DNA from: Rhineura floridana
Lineage: Eukaryota > Chordata > Lepidosauria > Squamata > Rhineuridae
Assembly: GCF_030035675.1 (NCBI RefSeq)
Contig: NC_084482.1
Location: 74,623,120 to 74,687,119 of the forward strand
Length of the DNA stretch: 64,000 nucleotides
Direction: 5' to 3'
Made by a program: the position numbers and the translations under genes
The notes under the pieces: model-generated
Told to the model about the DNA's origin: nothing
The model's input: only the letters and a program-made list of their open reading frames with translations
The model's database searches: none
Part shown: positions 1 to 11,906 of the stretch, one piece after another
How the letters are laid out: the number at the start of each line of letters is the position of its first letter
Position numbering within the stretch: the stretch's first letter is position 1

Positions 1-310
1 CAAGGCCAGCACCTTGTAGGCATTTTAGATTACTTTTGAGAAAAAGTAAAGTAATCAGTTACTTTCAGAGCATTTGTGATGGTAATTACTACCTCTCTTT
101 CTGGAAATGGGAGCACATGAAACTAGTCAACCCCCCGCCCTTTTTACTGTAAAACCTGGTGGGATCAGCTCGAGTGGATTTTTTAAAAAAGAAATCAGCT
201 TCAAACAGATTGTGCAACTGATCGACAGATGAACCTGTTACCCCTCCAGGTGTAGCCAATGGAGACGCTCTGCTGTAGGCGACTAGCATCTACTAGTTGC
301 AGAGCCCTAG
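1..310. other. unclassified sequence, possibly the end of a DNA transposon cut by the window edge
   Basis: No gene is seen. The stretch contains runs typical of hAT-like non-coding elements (a self-complementary AAGTAA/TTACTT region near 30-60) and ends near 310 in a possible terminal motif AGAGCCCTAG. The other end would lie outside the window, so the call stays weak. Confidence 0.2.
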
Positions 311-339
311 ACTTGAGACAACACCCCACCACTTTCCCA

Positions 340-483
340 ATAGCAGGACAGGGATAGGGAACCTACAGCAGTCCAGATGTTGCTGGACTACCATTCACAT
401 AATATCTGACCATTGACTATGCCGGCTGAGGCTGATGGGAGTTGGAGTCCAATGCCACCTGAAAGAGAACAGGTTCTCCATTT
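340..483. mobile_element. hAT-like foldback MITE, degraded copy
   Basis: This is one of about ten copies in the window of a short palindromic element. Its hallmark is a 'CCAGATGTTGCTGGACTAC' arm followed about 90 bases later by the inverted arm 'GATGGGAGTTGGAGTCCAA'. It is non-coding. Better preserved copies at 8095 and 29745 are 138 bp long, and the latter has a perfect 8-bp target duplication, the hAT signature. Confidence 0.6.
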
Positions 484-1052
484 CTGCACAGAGAAGATCT
501 GTGGGCATTCATTGGAGGATCAGTTTCCTTGTTAGCAGAGAATACTAGAGTATTATGCTGTTTTTATTTTAAATCCAAACAGGCATTACTAACTAGTATT
601 TTGTTTTGTTTCTGTTTTGCCAGTAATATTATTTATGTTCAACATTCACAAGATTCTACATACAATAAAAACACAAAAGAACAATTCAAAAATATACACC
701 ATTTGTAAGCATATATACCATTGCAAATGAATTATATGAATTGAAGTTCATGTGGTATTTCATCTTCATAAAATTATTGTAAAGAAAAAAAGCATCTGAA
801 TAAAATGGCATATCTTTTTCTATGTTCCTTTAAGGCACAGATAGGGAACTGGATCAAGCTGGCAGGCAGGATTAATAAATTCCCCTGACAAGAGGGGCAG
901 CACCACCCACCCATAAGTCACCTGACATCAGGTGAGTGACATCTGTCAAAGTTCAAAAGAGGTTGCTAGAACCACCAGTCAGTTGATTGAAAATTACAAT
1001 AACCTTCTTTGAATATGCACTTTCAGCTCCAATCAGCTGATTGGCCTAGGAG
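484..1052. other. AT-rich intergenic sequence
   Basis: No gene or clear repeat is recognised. An 18-base near-perfect palindrome (TCACCTGA..TCAGGTGA) lies at 918-935. The tract ends at the target site of the LTR element. Confidence 0.4.
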
Positions 1053-1057
1053 TGCAC

Positions 1058-1729
1058 TGTGATGTTCCTATATTAATGTATATATGGTAAGTGTTGGTTG
1101 TTTAGAAGATACATGGTAAGTGGAGTGAAAGAGGAGGGGGAGTGAATGGGCAGTAGAGTGCTAGATGATTGGCTGAGTGTTTAAAATGGCTGATCGTATA
1201 AAAGGAAGAGTGAGAGTGGAATCGGGGGAGAAGAAAGGATTGCTTGGTGGGGTTTGAGAGAGTTGTTTGCCAGGAGAGAGTGGAGAAGGAGGGGGGTGGA
1301 GTTTGGATTAGTATTGAGTAAAACCATATGCTTATGTGCCTTAAGAAGAAATCTTGTTAATCTTGTTAGCTTTGTTATCTTTAATAAATACTTAATTTGG
1401 TTTACCAAAGGCCTGATCCTTGGCTGGGGTTTCACAGACCAGAAGGGGGGGTAAGGTAATGACCAAGGCTGAAGGGGAACTGTAACAAATGGTGGCAGCG
1501 GTGAAGAGAATAACAATACCAGTATTCAGAGTCTCTGGGAATACTAGTATTAGGACGTGACTGGTGGTTGCCTAGCAGGGGGATCTGTTGAGATCTGTGC
1601 TAGAGCGGGGAGAGAAAAAATAAAATAAAGGACAGTCCGGACTGGTGGAGTCCCTGGTGGTGCCTAGTGACAGGCAGTAGCCACGTGCAGGTAGGAACCT
1701 GACAGGGAGAGCCAGGGAAGGGCGTCACA
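1058..1729 (+). repeat. 5' LTR of the Gypsy element
   Basis: This 672-bp direct repeat is nearly identical to 5706-6383. It starts TGTGATG and ends GTCACA. A TATAAAA box lies at 1197-1203 and a polyadenylation-type AATAAA at 1383-1388, giving a plausible U3-R-U5 layout. Confidence 0.9.
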
Positions 1730-1889
1730 CGTGGTGGCAGTAGCGGTGAGATACGAACAACAGAGAATCCAGATACGAATACTAGAGAATCCAGAACAGT
1801 GGTGTGGCAAACAGAAATAACAAAACAAGATTTCTTGTGAGAGTGACTGGCAAAGAGTGTGTGGCAAAGAGTGAGTGAACTCAAACACC

Positions 1890-4800
1890 ATGGCTGAATA
1901 CATAAAAATGAAAAGAGAGGAGCTGGTGGAGAAGTGCATAACATTCAATTTACCTCACGAGGGTAAAGGGGTAGATGAATTGAGGGTAGCACTTATAGGA
2001 TTTGCAACTGCCCAGCAAAAACAACCTGTCAGGGAAGAGACCCCAGAAGGATATTTAAGTAATCCCGCTTATATAGAGTACTTGAGAGAGAAGTTAAGAT
2101 GGGAGGCTGAGGAAAAAGACAAGCAGAGGGAGTTGGAAGCTGAGAGATTGAGGATGGAAGCTGATGGGAAAGATAAACAGCGAGAGTTGGAAACTGAGAA
2201 GTTGAAGATGGAAACTGAGAGAATGAGAATGGGGTTTGAGGAGAGGGAGAAGCAACGAGCAGTGGATGCCGAATTACAAGTAGAAAAGTTAAAATTTGAA
2301 AGAGAGAAGTTTCATTCTGATGAAACAAGAAAGGACAGAGATGGAGCAAAAATAAAAATTACTCCAAAGGACTTTGCTGTCTATGAGCCTGGTCAAGATC
2401 CTCAAATTTACCTCAGCACCTTTGAAAAAGCAGCTCAGTTGTGGGGGCTACCTGAAGATAAATACATGCAGTATTTATCAAACCTGATTAAAGGGGAATT
2501 GGCTGAGGTATACCAATATTTCCCCTCAGACAGGCCCGTCACCTATGCTGAATTCAAAGAATCAGTGTTTAAAAGATTCAGACTGGGGCCTGATTATTTT
2601 AGAAAGCTTTTCAGAAACTGCCAGATACAGACAGGGAGGTCTTTTGTGGAGCTGGGGGCAAAACTGATGGACATATTTGGGAAATGGCTGACAAGTGCAA
2701 AAGCTCAGTCTGTGGAGGAGGTGAAAAACCTCATGATATTGGATCAATTATACCATCAGTTACCACCAGAAATAAGGCTCCTGGTCAAAGACCGTTCCCC
2801 TACATCTGTGCAGGAGGCCGCAGAGATGGTGGATCACTTCACCTCCAACAGAACTGGCTGGGTGGGGAAAACATCAAGAGATTTTAAACCCAGACCATAC
2901 AACGCTGGCAGAAGGGATGTGGTACCACAGCGAGTGAGTCCTCCAGTAAAATCTGAAGGGCACAGGACACCCCAGAGTGGATCTGTGTACCCTAAAAGTG
3001 AGGAGAAATTATGCTACAAATGTGGTAGACCGGGGCACCTACGTTTTCAATGTGAGGTTGCCAACCCCATTAGTAATCCTGCTCAGACAAGGGCAGTGAA
3101 AACAGAGCCCAAGGCTTTAGAAACAGCGAAAAAGGTTCAGTTCTGCCAGATAAACTGGACAGAAGTAACAGACCTTGATTCAAGTCTGAGAGAGGAAGTG
3201 AGTGTACAAGGGGCAAATTATTGGGCATTGCTTGATACTGGTGCCGCTCAGACATTACTGAGGCCAGATTTAATAAAATCTGAGGTAATATTACCTCAGG
3301 AAACTGTGACTATCCAAGGAGTGAGGGGTCAACCAGAAAGTTTGCCTGTGGCCCTGGTGGAAATGACTTGGAGAGGCCGAGAGGGCCGATATAAAGTAGG
3401 CATTAATGCCCAGCAACAAGAACCAGTAATACTGGGAAGAGATGTAATGGGAGCTCAAGGAAAGATCTATGTAGTGACCAGACAGCAAATTGGCAGAGAA
3501 AAAGAAGCCATATTAAGGGGGGCTGAAACAAACAGGGTGGAATCTGTTAACCAGCCTCAGGTCACCATAGCAAGCACTAGCAGGCCTGCTGAAGGAGACA
3601 AACTGTATCAGCTGGTCTCTGGAGAAGAGGCAGAGCAATTCAGGGAAGAGCTGCATAAAGATATAAGTTTGAAGCAGATAAAGGAACAAGCTCTGACCCA
3701 ACAGATTCCTTTCACTGACAAACTGAGGAATCAAGTTGTGTGTGAGAATGGGATTTTATATAGACTGTGGATGCCTGCTGAGAGAAAGGATGAATGTGAA
3801 CCAGTGAAACAAATGATGGAAGTGGTGAAAGAGAATCTCAGTCAAGCTCAGCAGAAGCAAAGTTACTGGTATGACAGAACAGCCAGGGAACGTGTGTATG
3901 ATGTGGGAGATATGGTTATGGCGTTCATACCCAGGAAACATGACAAATTACAGGCTAACTGGGAAGGACCATATACCATCAGAGAAAGGCTTGACACAGT
4001 GACGTATGTAATCACCACAGACCAATTAAACAAAAGCAAAGTGGTTCATGTAAATATGTTGAAGCCTTACCATACCAGGGATGTACAGGTGTTGCAAGTT
4101 ACCTTATTCCCTGAGGGAAGTGGGCCTGAACTTCCAGATTTGGTACAGGAAAGCAAAGAAAAAGGAGGGGTAGATCAAGTGGAATGGTCAGAGGAGGTGA
4201 AGGAGGAAGTAAAAGAAGAGATTCTGAGAGTTTTGAAAACCTATAGGAATCTCTTTAGCAACAAACCTGGCCGAACCAGTATAGTTATACATTCCATTGA
4301 TACTGGAGATCATGCCCCAATCAGATCTGTTCCGTACCGTGTGAATGGGAAAGTTTTGAATGAGATCAAAAAGGAGGTGGAAGATATGCTGGAATTAGGA
4401 GTGATCAGGGAATCCATCAGTCCCTGGGCCTCAAGTATTGTCCTGGTTCCGAAAAAAGATGGAACGACCAGGTTTTGCATTGATTATCGGCTAATCAATA
4501 AAATTACTGTCCCAGATGCGTATCCTATGCCTAGGGTAGACGCAATGTTAGAGTTATTGGGGGCAGCAACCATTATCTCTACACTAGATCTCTGTAAAGG
4601 ATTTTGACAAATGGAACTAGATGAGCAATCCAGAGCCAAAACTGCCTTCAGTACACCAGATGGGTTATATGAGTTTGTGACCTTACCCATGGGACTAATG
4701 AACTCACCAAGTTCATTTCAGAGGCTAATCAATACTGTGTTGCGAGGCATGTCAGATTTTGCAGTGGCCTATATCGATGACGTGGCCATTTTTAGCAAGT

Positions 4801-5591
4801 CGGTGCCTGAGCATGTCCAACACCTGACAACAGTATTGGAGGCCTTAAGAAAAGCAGGCCTCACAATAAAAGCTAAGAAATGCCAGTTTGGACTAAAGGA
4901 AGTAATCTATTTAGGACATAAGGTGGGGAGTGGGAAAATCACCCCCTTATGGAGCAAGGTGGAGGCAATACAAGCGTGGCCGATCCCCTTAACCAAAAAA
5001 CAAGTACGGGCATTTCTGGGTGTGGCTGGATTTTATAGGAAGTTTGTGAGAAATTTTGGGGAAATAGCAACCCCCTTGCATGAATTAACAAAGAAGAAGT
5101 GTTCTGAGCGTGTGGTATGGACGGATGAATGTCAGAAGGCTTTTGATCTACTGAAGCAAGCCTTGTGCCAAGGACCCATATTAATAGCACCAGACTATGA
5201 GAAACCATTCATCGTGGCTACAGATGCGTCGGACCTGGCGCTGGGAGTCGTCTTGCTACAGGAGAGAGAAGGCACCAGACATCCAGTGGCGTACCTGAGT
5301 CGCAAGCTGACGCCGAGGGAGAAAAACTATTCGTCGGTCCAGAAGGAGTGCCTAGCGGTCGTGTGGGGACTGAACAAGTTGCGCCCATACGTGTGGGGAC
5401 GAAGATTCACGGTAACTACGGATCATCGGGCCTTGTTATGGTTGCAGACTATGAAAAACCATAACACTATGCTGCAGAGGTGGTCCTGGGCCCTACAGGA
5501 CTATCAAGTGGACTTCCAGTTCATAAAAGGCAAGGACAATGTACTGGCCGATGGACTTTCCAGGCAAGTGGCTGGGACTGCAGTGACGTGA
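1890..5591 (+). pseudogene. gag-pol coding region of the Gypsy element (broken)
   Basis: Parts in order: an E/K/R-rich coiled-coil N-terminus (about 2080-2340), a gag core, a zinc knuckle CYKCGRPGHLRFQC near 3012, a retropepsin motif LLDTGA near 3230, an integrase C-terminal-like segment (about 3780-4080), reverse transcriptase (about 4250-4980, including the YIDD active site), and RNase H (about 5200-5560, with DASD and TDHR motifs). There is no envelope gene. Integrase upstream of reverse transcriptase is the family-level point of interest. The region is broken in about two places and is not expected to make a working polyprotein. Confidence 0.85.
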
Positions 5592-5705
5592 CCAGACGGA
5601 GGAACAAAGAAAGACATTTTCTCCATAGAGACTTTTATTTGTTAACGCAACGTATAAATCCTGGAACAGGAATAATACTCTGCCGTTGTTTTAAGGGGGG
5701 GGAAA

Positions 5706-6383
5706 TGTGATGTTCCTATATTAATGTATATATGGTAAGTGTTGGATGTTTAGAAGATACATGGTAAGTGGAGTGAAAGAGGAGGGGGAGTGAATGGGCA
5801 GTAGAGTGCTAGATGATTGGCTGAGTGTTTAAAATGGCTGAACGTATAAAAGGAAGAGTGAGAGTGGAATCGGGGGAGAAGAGAAAGAGTGGATTGCTTG
5901 GTGGGGTTTGAGAGAGTTGTTTGCCAGGAGAGAGTGGAGAAGGAAGGGGGTGGAGTTCGGATTAGTATTGAGTAAAACCATATGCTTATGTGCCTTAAGA
6001 AGAAATCTTGTTAATCTTGTTAGCTTTGTTATCTTTAATAAATACTTAATTTGGTTTACCAAAGGCCTGATCCTTGGCTGGGGTTTCACAGACCAGAAGG
6101 GGGGGTAAGGTAATGACCAAGGCTGAAGGAGAACTGTAACAAATGGTGGCAGCGGTGAAGAGAATAACAATACCAGTATTCAGAGTCTCTGGGAATACTA
6201 GTATTAGGACGTGACTGGTGGTTGCCTAGCAGGGGGATCTGTTGAGATCTGTGCTAGAGCGGGGAGAGAAAAAATAAAATAAAGGACAGTCCGGACTGGT
6301 GGAGTCCCTGGTGGTGCCTAGTGACAGGCAGTAGACACGCGCAGGTAGGAACCTGACAGGGAGAGCCAGGGAAGGGCGTCACA
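5706..6383 (+). repeat. 3' LTR of the Gypsy element
   Basis: This 678-bp partner of the 5' LTR is preceded by a G-rich polypurine tract at about 5694-5705. It differs from the 5' copy by about seven substitutions and one short indel, roughly 1%. The target duplication TGCAC follows at 6384-6388. Confidence 0.9.
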
Positions 6384-6642
6384 TGCACCTTCAAAGAGAC
6401 TTGCTGTCAGTTACAGGGAACCCCTTTTAAATCTCTGCAGAGGGGGAGATGCTTCATTTTTATAGGGTGCTGCACTATGAATCAAAACAGCTTCTTCTGA
6501 AGAGGAAAAATGCTCCATTTAAAAATATTAAAATCTATTTTTAAATGGGAGGTGAGGCACTTTGTATTTTTACAATAACTTTTTTTGCTTCTTTATCTCA
6601 GAATCCTAGATGTACCTACAAGTACCTAGCAGAGACTAACTC

Positions 6643-6795
6643 AGGCTGCGTACACACCATATATTAAAGCACATTTAAAGCACATAGCTTCCTTCAAAGT
6701 ATCCTGGGAATTGTAGTACCCCTCACAGAGCTACAATTCCCAGGACCCTTAATAAACTACATTTTCCGGGATTCTCTGTGGGAAGTCATGTCCGT
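6643..6795. mobile_element. foldback MITE ('AATTCCCAGGA' family)
   Basis: Two inverted arms face each other: AAAGTATCCTGGGAATTGTAG around 6697 and CTACAATTCCCAGGA around 6730. Outer arms of the TTTAAAGCACAT type are present on the left only. It is non-coding. A larger relative is at 53109-53388. Confidence 0.5.
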
Positions 6796-7690
6796 TATGC
6801 AGCCTCAGTCTATAATCTCCATCATCAGAGTTGGGTTCCAACTAAGACTGGAGAAGGTGGGAGAAGCAGCTTTCCTTCTTATCTTATCCTGTTTCCCTTC
6901 CCTGATGGTCATAGTGAATCCCTGTTTGTGAGAGAGACCCTGGTGTGGGTGTGCGCATGCGCATGCACACACAGCCCAACATTTGTCACTCCAGAATGAG
7001 TTCCAGGAAAGCAGCAACAACTCCTGAAAAGTTCTCCATTGCTAGCCTGCTGCTAGGGGAAATGCCAGACAGCTGCACTCCCAAGAGCCTTGTCAGGAAC
7101 GTAGTGTGGGTAGAGTGATTTCATCACCACAACACAAATGCAGCACAACCCCAAGTGTAATGCAACTGTAGAAGGACTGTAAGAAAAGTAACTGGCCAAA
7201 CATCCCACTCAGGTGCAGCATGAAAGTACAATATGCCTGCCTGCCGCCCATTGTAATACATGTGCACACCCATGGCCCCACATACAATAATCTTCAATGG
7301 TAGTTTAAGCAGTCTTTAACATTTCAGCCATATTGTCAGCTCTGTTGGGAGCATACATACAGTCAGGAAGAATCTTCATTCTCAGCAATAGCATGGATTA
7401 CTGTGCTGCATTGGAAAGTGTGCTACCATCAATAGCAAAGACAGAATTCTGTGTGCACCACTAGCAAATGTCTCTTGTGTGTTCTCCCACATCAGATGTC
7501 ATTAAATCCTTCAAGGGAAGGAGGTTGCTTCTGGTTATTAGTAGAGGATTTGGGGGTTTGTTCACCTCAACAAGACACACCTTTGACCAACCCAGAGTTG
7601 ACCCCACATTTTGCATGCACCCCCAGGTCAATGAACATTCCCATCAGCCACAACAGAGGACCTCCCATGACAAAATTGCTTATACATGAC
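6796..7690. other. intergenic sequence without a recognised gene
   Basis: Short open frames on both strands show no domain, and no repeat was recognised except an alternating purine-pyrimidine patch (GTGCGCATGCGCATGCACAC) near 6950-6970 that could adopt Z-DNA. Confidence 0.35.
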
Positions 7691-7786
7691 ACTGGAGCTG
7701 CTCCTACTGGGAGGAAGGGCAGGATATAAATATAACAAATAAACAAACAAATAAAAACACAATAGAAAACACACACACACACACAC
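7691..7786 (+). repeat. 3' tail of a LINE/SINE plus (CA)n
   Basis: The sequence GGCAGGATATAAATATAAC followed by a (AAACAAAT)-like tail matches the ending shared by L2/CR1-type elements and their SINEs seen elsewhere here. A short (CA)n run follows at about 7770-7786. Confidence 0.5.
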
Positions 7787-8094
7787 GCATATGTAGAGGT
7801 CCATATTTCCATGCTGAGGAAATCTTGTTGATTTTTGCCTGCTATGCTGCTGTTAAATGTTTAGCATCTCCATTCATAATAAAGGTGACTACCATAAGCA
7901 TGCTTAATGGCAATAGCAGAACTCTTTTTTGCTGCTCCCAAAGTAACTCCCCCTATCCCATTAATAATGCTTTATATGTATTTCCTTTCTCCTGCCATTC
8001 TAGCCTTGGTCTCCCCCCCCAAAAAAATTACTCAGTTTGCAGAAATATCAAAACAAGCAAACCAGCACCCTTTCTACCCGAGGATGATCAGAGA

Positions 8095-8232
8095 CAAGGG
8101 TAGGTGACGTGGTGCCCTCCAGACGTTGTTGGACTCCAACTCCCATAATCCCTGAGTATTGGCCATGCTGGCTGCGGCTGATGGGAGCTGGGGTCCAACA
8201 ACATCTGAAGGGCACCATGTTGGCTACCCCTG
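8095..8232. mobile_element. hAT-like foldback MITE, 138 bp
   Basis: The whole element is a palindrome. Its left end CAAGGGTAGG..GTGGTGCCCTCCAGA mirrors its right end TCTGAAGGGCACCATG..CTACCCCTG. The flanking 8 bases (ATCAGAGA and ATCTAAGG) match only partly, so the target duplication has decayed. The length equals that of the copy at 29745-29882. Confidence 0.75.
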
Positions 8233-8236
8233 ATCT

Positions 8237-9276
8237 AAGGGAGTTTAGAAGTGATTCTAGCGGTGTGGTGGAAGAAGAAGGGGGTGACAAACAGATACGA
8301 GGGGCGGTGAAGCAATAACTGGATGTCTGATTGAATTTCACACTTAGGCCCAGCAGAATTAGAGATGCTACAGTGCTAAGTATATTCCTGTAGGATTCAC
8401 ACTATGAAGTATCAGCTCTCAAGGATAAAAGATGGTTTGGAATGGGAGGAGGGACTGAAGGGGTATTGATAAAATCAGAGAAGGTTTAGACTGCAATATA
8501 CATGGCATCAGGAGGGGGGGTACTAGAAGAGCTGCTGCTGGGGGGGGAAACCGACAACCCTCCCCCACCTCAACTTTCTTGTGGGCCTAGGTACCACATG
8601 CCAAGTTTTGTCCTTGTTCTGCTTCCTCTTCATGGGAGTAGTGAGGGAAGGGGGCTGCTGGGAATGCACCCTGGAGGCCTTCCACAGTTAACCACAATCC
8701 CATTATTAAAGCACTCAGCAGCCATGGAGCCATTATCACTAATGGGGCCACAAAGGACTGTGGGTTCTGACGGTTAAGGGCGGGGCAGAGCTCTCCACAG
8801 CTGGAGTTAATCCTCAGCTGAAAAGGAGAGGCGGTTGCATATGCTGCTGAGTGACCCACAGCCAAGAGTTCTTTCACCAGAGAATATCTGAGGGTCACTT
8901 CCTGCAATGGTCCTTGGTAGGGTAGACCTGTACCAGCATTGTTGAACTGGGAGTTCCTTCCCAATGCTCTGCTGCATGGAAGCTCATCTTCTTCCACTGT
9001 GATTCTTATGCAAGAATCCTACACTAGCTGGAGCCTGTGGTTCAGTAACAAGGGAGGTCAGGTCATGACTTGGAAGTTGAGCCTATCCCCAACTTTATGA
9101 TTATAATGACGGATATTTATTAGCCACTGTTCATTGAATATTTTACAGAGGGCAAGAGAGGGTGCAGCCACTATGCCTCCTGCCCTATTGCTCCATTGAT
9201 CAATTCAGCCACCCTCCTCTCTTTCCTGTAACAACAATATTAAAAAAAATTGGCCTTGCCTGCTGTCAAGTTTATG
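8237..9276. other. intergenic sequence without a recognised gene
   Basis: Short open frames occur on both strands but none has a recognisable domain, and no repeat with clear ends was found. Confidence 0.35.
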
Positions 9277-10176
9277 ATCTACATCAGTGGTTCCAGAGGG
9301 GGGCTGTGAAGTAATCTGGGCCCCCCACAAACAGTAAATAAATGAATTGTTTTATTTATTTTTAAAAGTCTTCCCTTCCTGGATGCTGTCTGCTCCCTAC
9401 TGCCAATGCAGATGACACCTCCCTCTTGCTCCACACCAGAGGGGAGGACTTTTGCTGAAGCGGCAGAGTGTCTTTCAGGTACGCCAAGGGCAGGTGTCTG
9501 CCTATAAAACACGTGGCAGACACCAAAGGAGACTGAGGGTGGAGCTACCAGGAAGAAGAGGGGATTACTATTGCCGACTTTTGTCTCCTTGCACTGCCAC
9601 CGCTGATGATGCTCTTGCTCAGAATGAGAGGAGAGGGTTTTTTGTAAAGGAAAAAGAAGCAAGACTGCAAGGAAAGGCTGTTTCCCCCTTCCTTCCTGGC
9701 AGCTGGCCTGCCTGCCTTTCTTGGCTCTTGCTTCGCTGCCACCTCCTTTTAAAAATTATTCTTATTTGTGAGGCTGCCCAGATCTTGCCTTTAGCCCAGA
9801 CAGAGCCAAAAAGCAGTGAGGAAGCTCAGGACTTGCTCACCCCCCATCTCTAAGTATGTGTGCCAGTGTCCCCCCTTTCTTCCACCTACACTCTATCCCC
9901 CAATCTCTCCAAGATGCTGCAGCAATTGAGGGCTTCCCCCCTCCCACGTGCCTGAATGCATGCACGCCTGCAGATGCTTGTGTGTGTGCGTGCTCTGATC
10001 TGCCTTCTGCTCCACTCTCATTCCCCAAGTGCACGCTAACCAAATCATCAGTTCTGATGATCATCCGATGACCTAAATGCACTAACCCCCTCTCCTCAAT
10101 CTGTGCACCTTATTGTCCGCAGTACACAGTCTAGCATCCCCAACACCACCACATTGCTGCTTCTTGATTTTATTAT

Positions 10177-10178
10177 GA

Positions 10179-10266
<88 letters not shown>
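10177..10266 (+). repeat. (GAAA)n microsatellite, about 22 units
   Basis: About 90 bases of uninterrupted GAAA repeat lie inside the hAT element and are likely polymorphic in length. Confidence 0.95.
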
Positions 10267-10316
10267 GCTCAGCATCTTGGGATTCTGGTATTGCTGCAGA
10301 AATGTACTTATTTATA

Positions 10317-10515
10317 TAATTATTATTGCATTTATATCCCACCTTTCTTCCAAGTTGCTCAAGGCGGTGCACATAGTCCTTTCCATTTTCTCCTTACACC
10401 AACCCTGTGGAGTAGGTCAGGCTGACAGACTGTGTCTGGTCCAAGGTCACCCAGTGGGCTTCATGGCTGGGTAGGGATTTGAACCTGGATCTTAGTCCAA
10501 CACTTTAACCCACTG
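10317..10515 (-). mobile_element. tRNA-derived SINE with L2/CR1-type tail
   Basis: Read on the minus strand it starts with a tRNA-like head (A box GTGGGTTAAAGTGTTGG, B box AGGTTCAAATCCC). It passes through a 'CCACAGGGTTG' core and ends GGTGGGATATAAATGCAAT, the LINE-like 3' end. A related + strand copy is at 41576-41815. It lies inside the hAT element and is therefore younger. Confidence 0.75.
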
Positions 10516-10793
10516 GTGTTGGGAGACAGAACTGTACATCTTCAGACTGAGGGAGCGGGGGAGGGAGATACCAATTTGATGAACCTTTGCATTAAGAAAA
10601 GAAAGCAACATCTCCCTGTCTGTAGGGAGCTTTTAATGGAAAGGGATATTTGGAGATGTGATTTTGTCATGCACCATTTTTTCAATTAACAGAGACTAAA
10701 ATTACAATTAGCGTGGTGGAGAAGTTCACAAAAAAAATTGAGCTTACAAAGGGGGTCCTGTACTCATAAAGGTTGGGAACCACTGATCTACAT

Positions 10794-11149
10794 GTCAACA
10801 CCTTGAGGACAGGGAAAAGAAAAGAAAAGGAATATTGAGAGAGGGAGAAAGAGAAGAGGAAAAGAAGATGCATAGTTTGGAGGATGAAGGCTTCAGGGAA
10901 GAGGTGCCTTTTCATATGCAGTTGTAAACAATGGAGACAAAGGAAAGGTGCAAATATGAGGAGGCGGAGAGTTCCAGAGAAAAGGGATGGCTGGAGGGGT
11001 AGGCCAAAAAGAGTGTGACACAGAGGAAAGAAACTGAGGCAGAGATGATGGAAAGGGCAAATAAAGAGAAAGGAGATAAGCTGTAGGTAATGGAATAAGC
11101 CAGTAATGATTTGAAACGAATGCTGATGAAAGTTAAAGCACAAAAACAA
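10794..11149. other. purine-rich intergenic tract
   Basis: The + strand is strongly G+A rich with no gene-like frame. It leads directly into the RTE-type LINE remnant. Confidence 0.35.
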
Positions 11150-11835
11150 GACTACAGCTGAACGTCAAGACAACTAAAGTAATTGCAACAGAAGATTTAT
11201 GTAACTTTAAAGTTGACAACGAGGACATTGAACTTGTCAAGGATTATCAATACCTTGGCACAGTCATTAACCAAAATGGAGACAATAGTCAAGAAATCAG
11301 AAGAAGGCTAGGACTGGGGACGGCAGCTACGAGAGAACTAGAAAAGGTCCTCAAATGCAAAGGTGTATCACTGAACACTAAAGTCAGGATCATTCAGACC
11401 ATGGTATTCCCGATCTCTTGTGTATGGATGTGAATGTTGGACAGTGAAAAAAGCAGATAAGAGAAAAATCAACTCATTTGAAAGGTGGTGTTGGAGGAGT
11501 GTTTTGCGCATACCATGGATTGCGAAAAAGACAAATAATTAGACGTTAGAACAAATTAAACCAGAACTATCACTAGAAGCTACAATGATGAAACTAAGGT
11601 TATCATAGTTTGGACACATAATGAGAAGACATGATTCACTAGAAAAGACAATAATGCTGGGAAAAACAGAAGGGAGTAGAAAAAGAGGAAGGCCAAACAA
11701 GATGGATTGATTCCATAAAGGAAGCCACAGACCTGAACTTACAAGATCTGAACCAGGGTGGTTCATGACAGATGCTATTGGAGGTCGCTGATTCATATGG
11801 TTGCCATAAGTCGAAATTGACTTAAAGGCATATAA
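11150..11835 (+). mobile_element. RTE/BovB LINE, 3' fragment with decayed reverse transcriptase
   Basis: Conceptual translation gives the RTE reverse transcriptase C-terminus in pieces: a 'DYQYLGTVI' block, then 'RRRLGLG', 'SFERWCWR', 'FGHIMRRHDSLEKTIMLG' and a 'RKRGRP' block, with several stops and frame shifts. The DNA ends in the BovB-type tail GTTGCCATAAGTCG..GACTT..CATATAACAACAA. It is 5' truncated and inactive. Confidence 0.7.
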
Positions 11836-11906
11836 CAACAAGGAAATAAAAGATGGATTGATTCCATAAAGGAAGCCAGAGACCTGAACCTATAAGATCT
11901 GAACAG

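Larger units (their letters stand above)
1058..6383 (+). mobile_element. Ty3/Gypsy LTR retrotransposon, Gmr1-like arrangement, with TGCAC target duplication
   Basis: The element is bounded by two long terminal repeats beginning TGTGA and ending TCACA. The 5-bp direct repeat TGCAC lies immediately outside (1053-1057 and 6384-6388). Inside lie gag with a CCHC knuckle, an aspartic protease, integrase-like sequence, reverse transcriptase and RNase H, then a G-rich polypurine tract just before the 3' LTR. The integrase-like part lies before the reverse transcriptase, as in the Gmr1 group and unlike most Gypsy elements. The LTRs differ by only about 1%, so the insertion is young, probably a few million years (inference). 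The coding region is broken in about two places. I treat it as a recent fossil. Confidence 0.9.
9285..10785. mobile_element. 1.5-kb non-autonomous hAT element with perfect 8-bp target duplication
   Basis: The left end CAGTGGTTCC and the right end GGTTGGGAACCACTG are inverted repeats of the common hAT/Charlie-type terminus. The 8 bases ATCTACAT occur immediately outside both ends (9277-9284 and 10786-10793). No transposase can be read inside. The interior carries a later SINE (10317-10515) and a (GAAA)n array. The intact duplication suggests moderate age. Confidence 0.85.

Noticed and set aside
1181-1516. 111-codon minus-strand frame, repeated near 5829-6170
   Set aside because: Both are the same antisense reading of the two LTRs.
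9452-9853. 133-codon open frame inside the 1.5-kb hAT element
   Set aside because: No hAT transposase motifs or other domain; composition matches surrounding non-coding sequence.
10082-10474. Open frames of Lys/Glu/Arg or Ser/Phe/Leu repeats
   Set aside because: They are translations of the (GAAA)n microsatellite.
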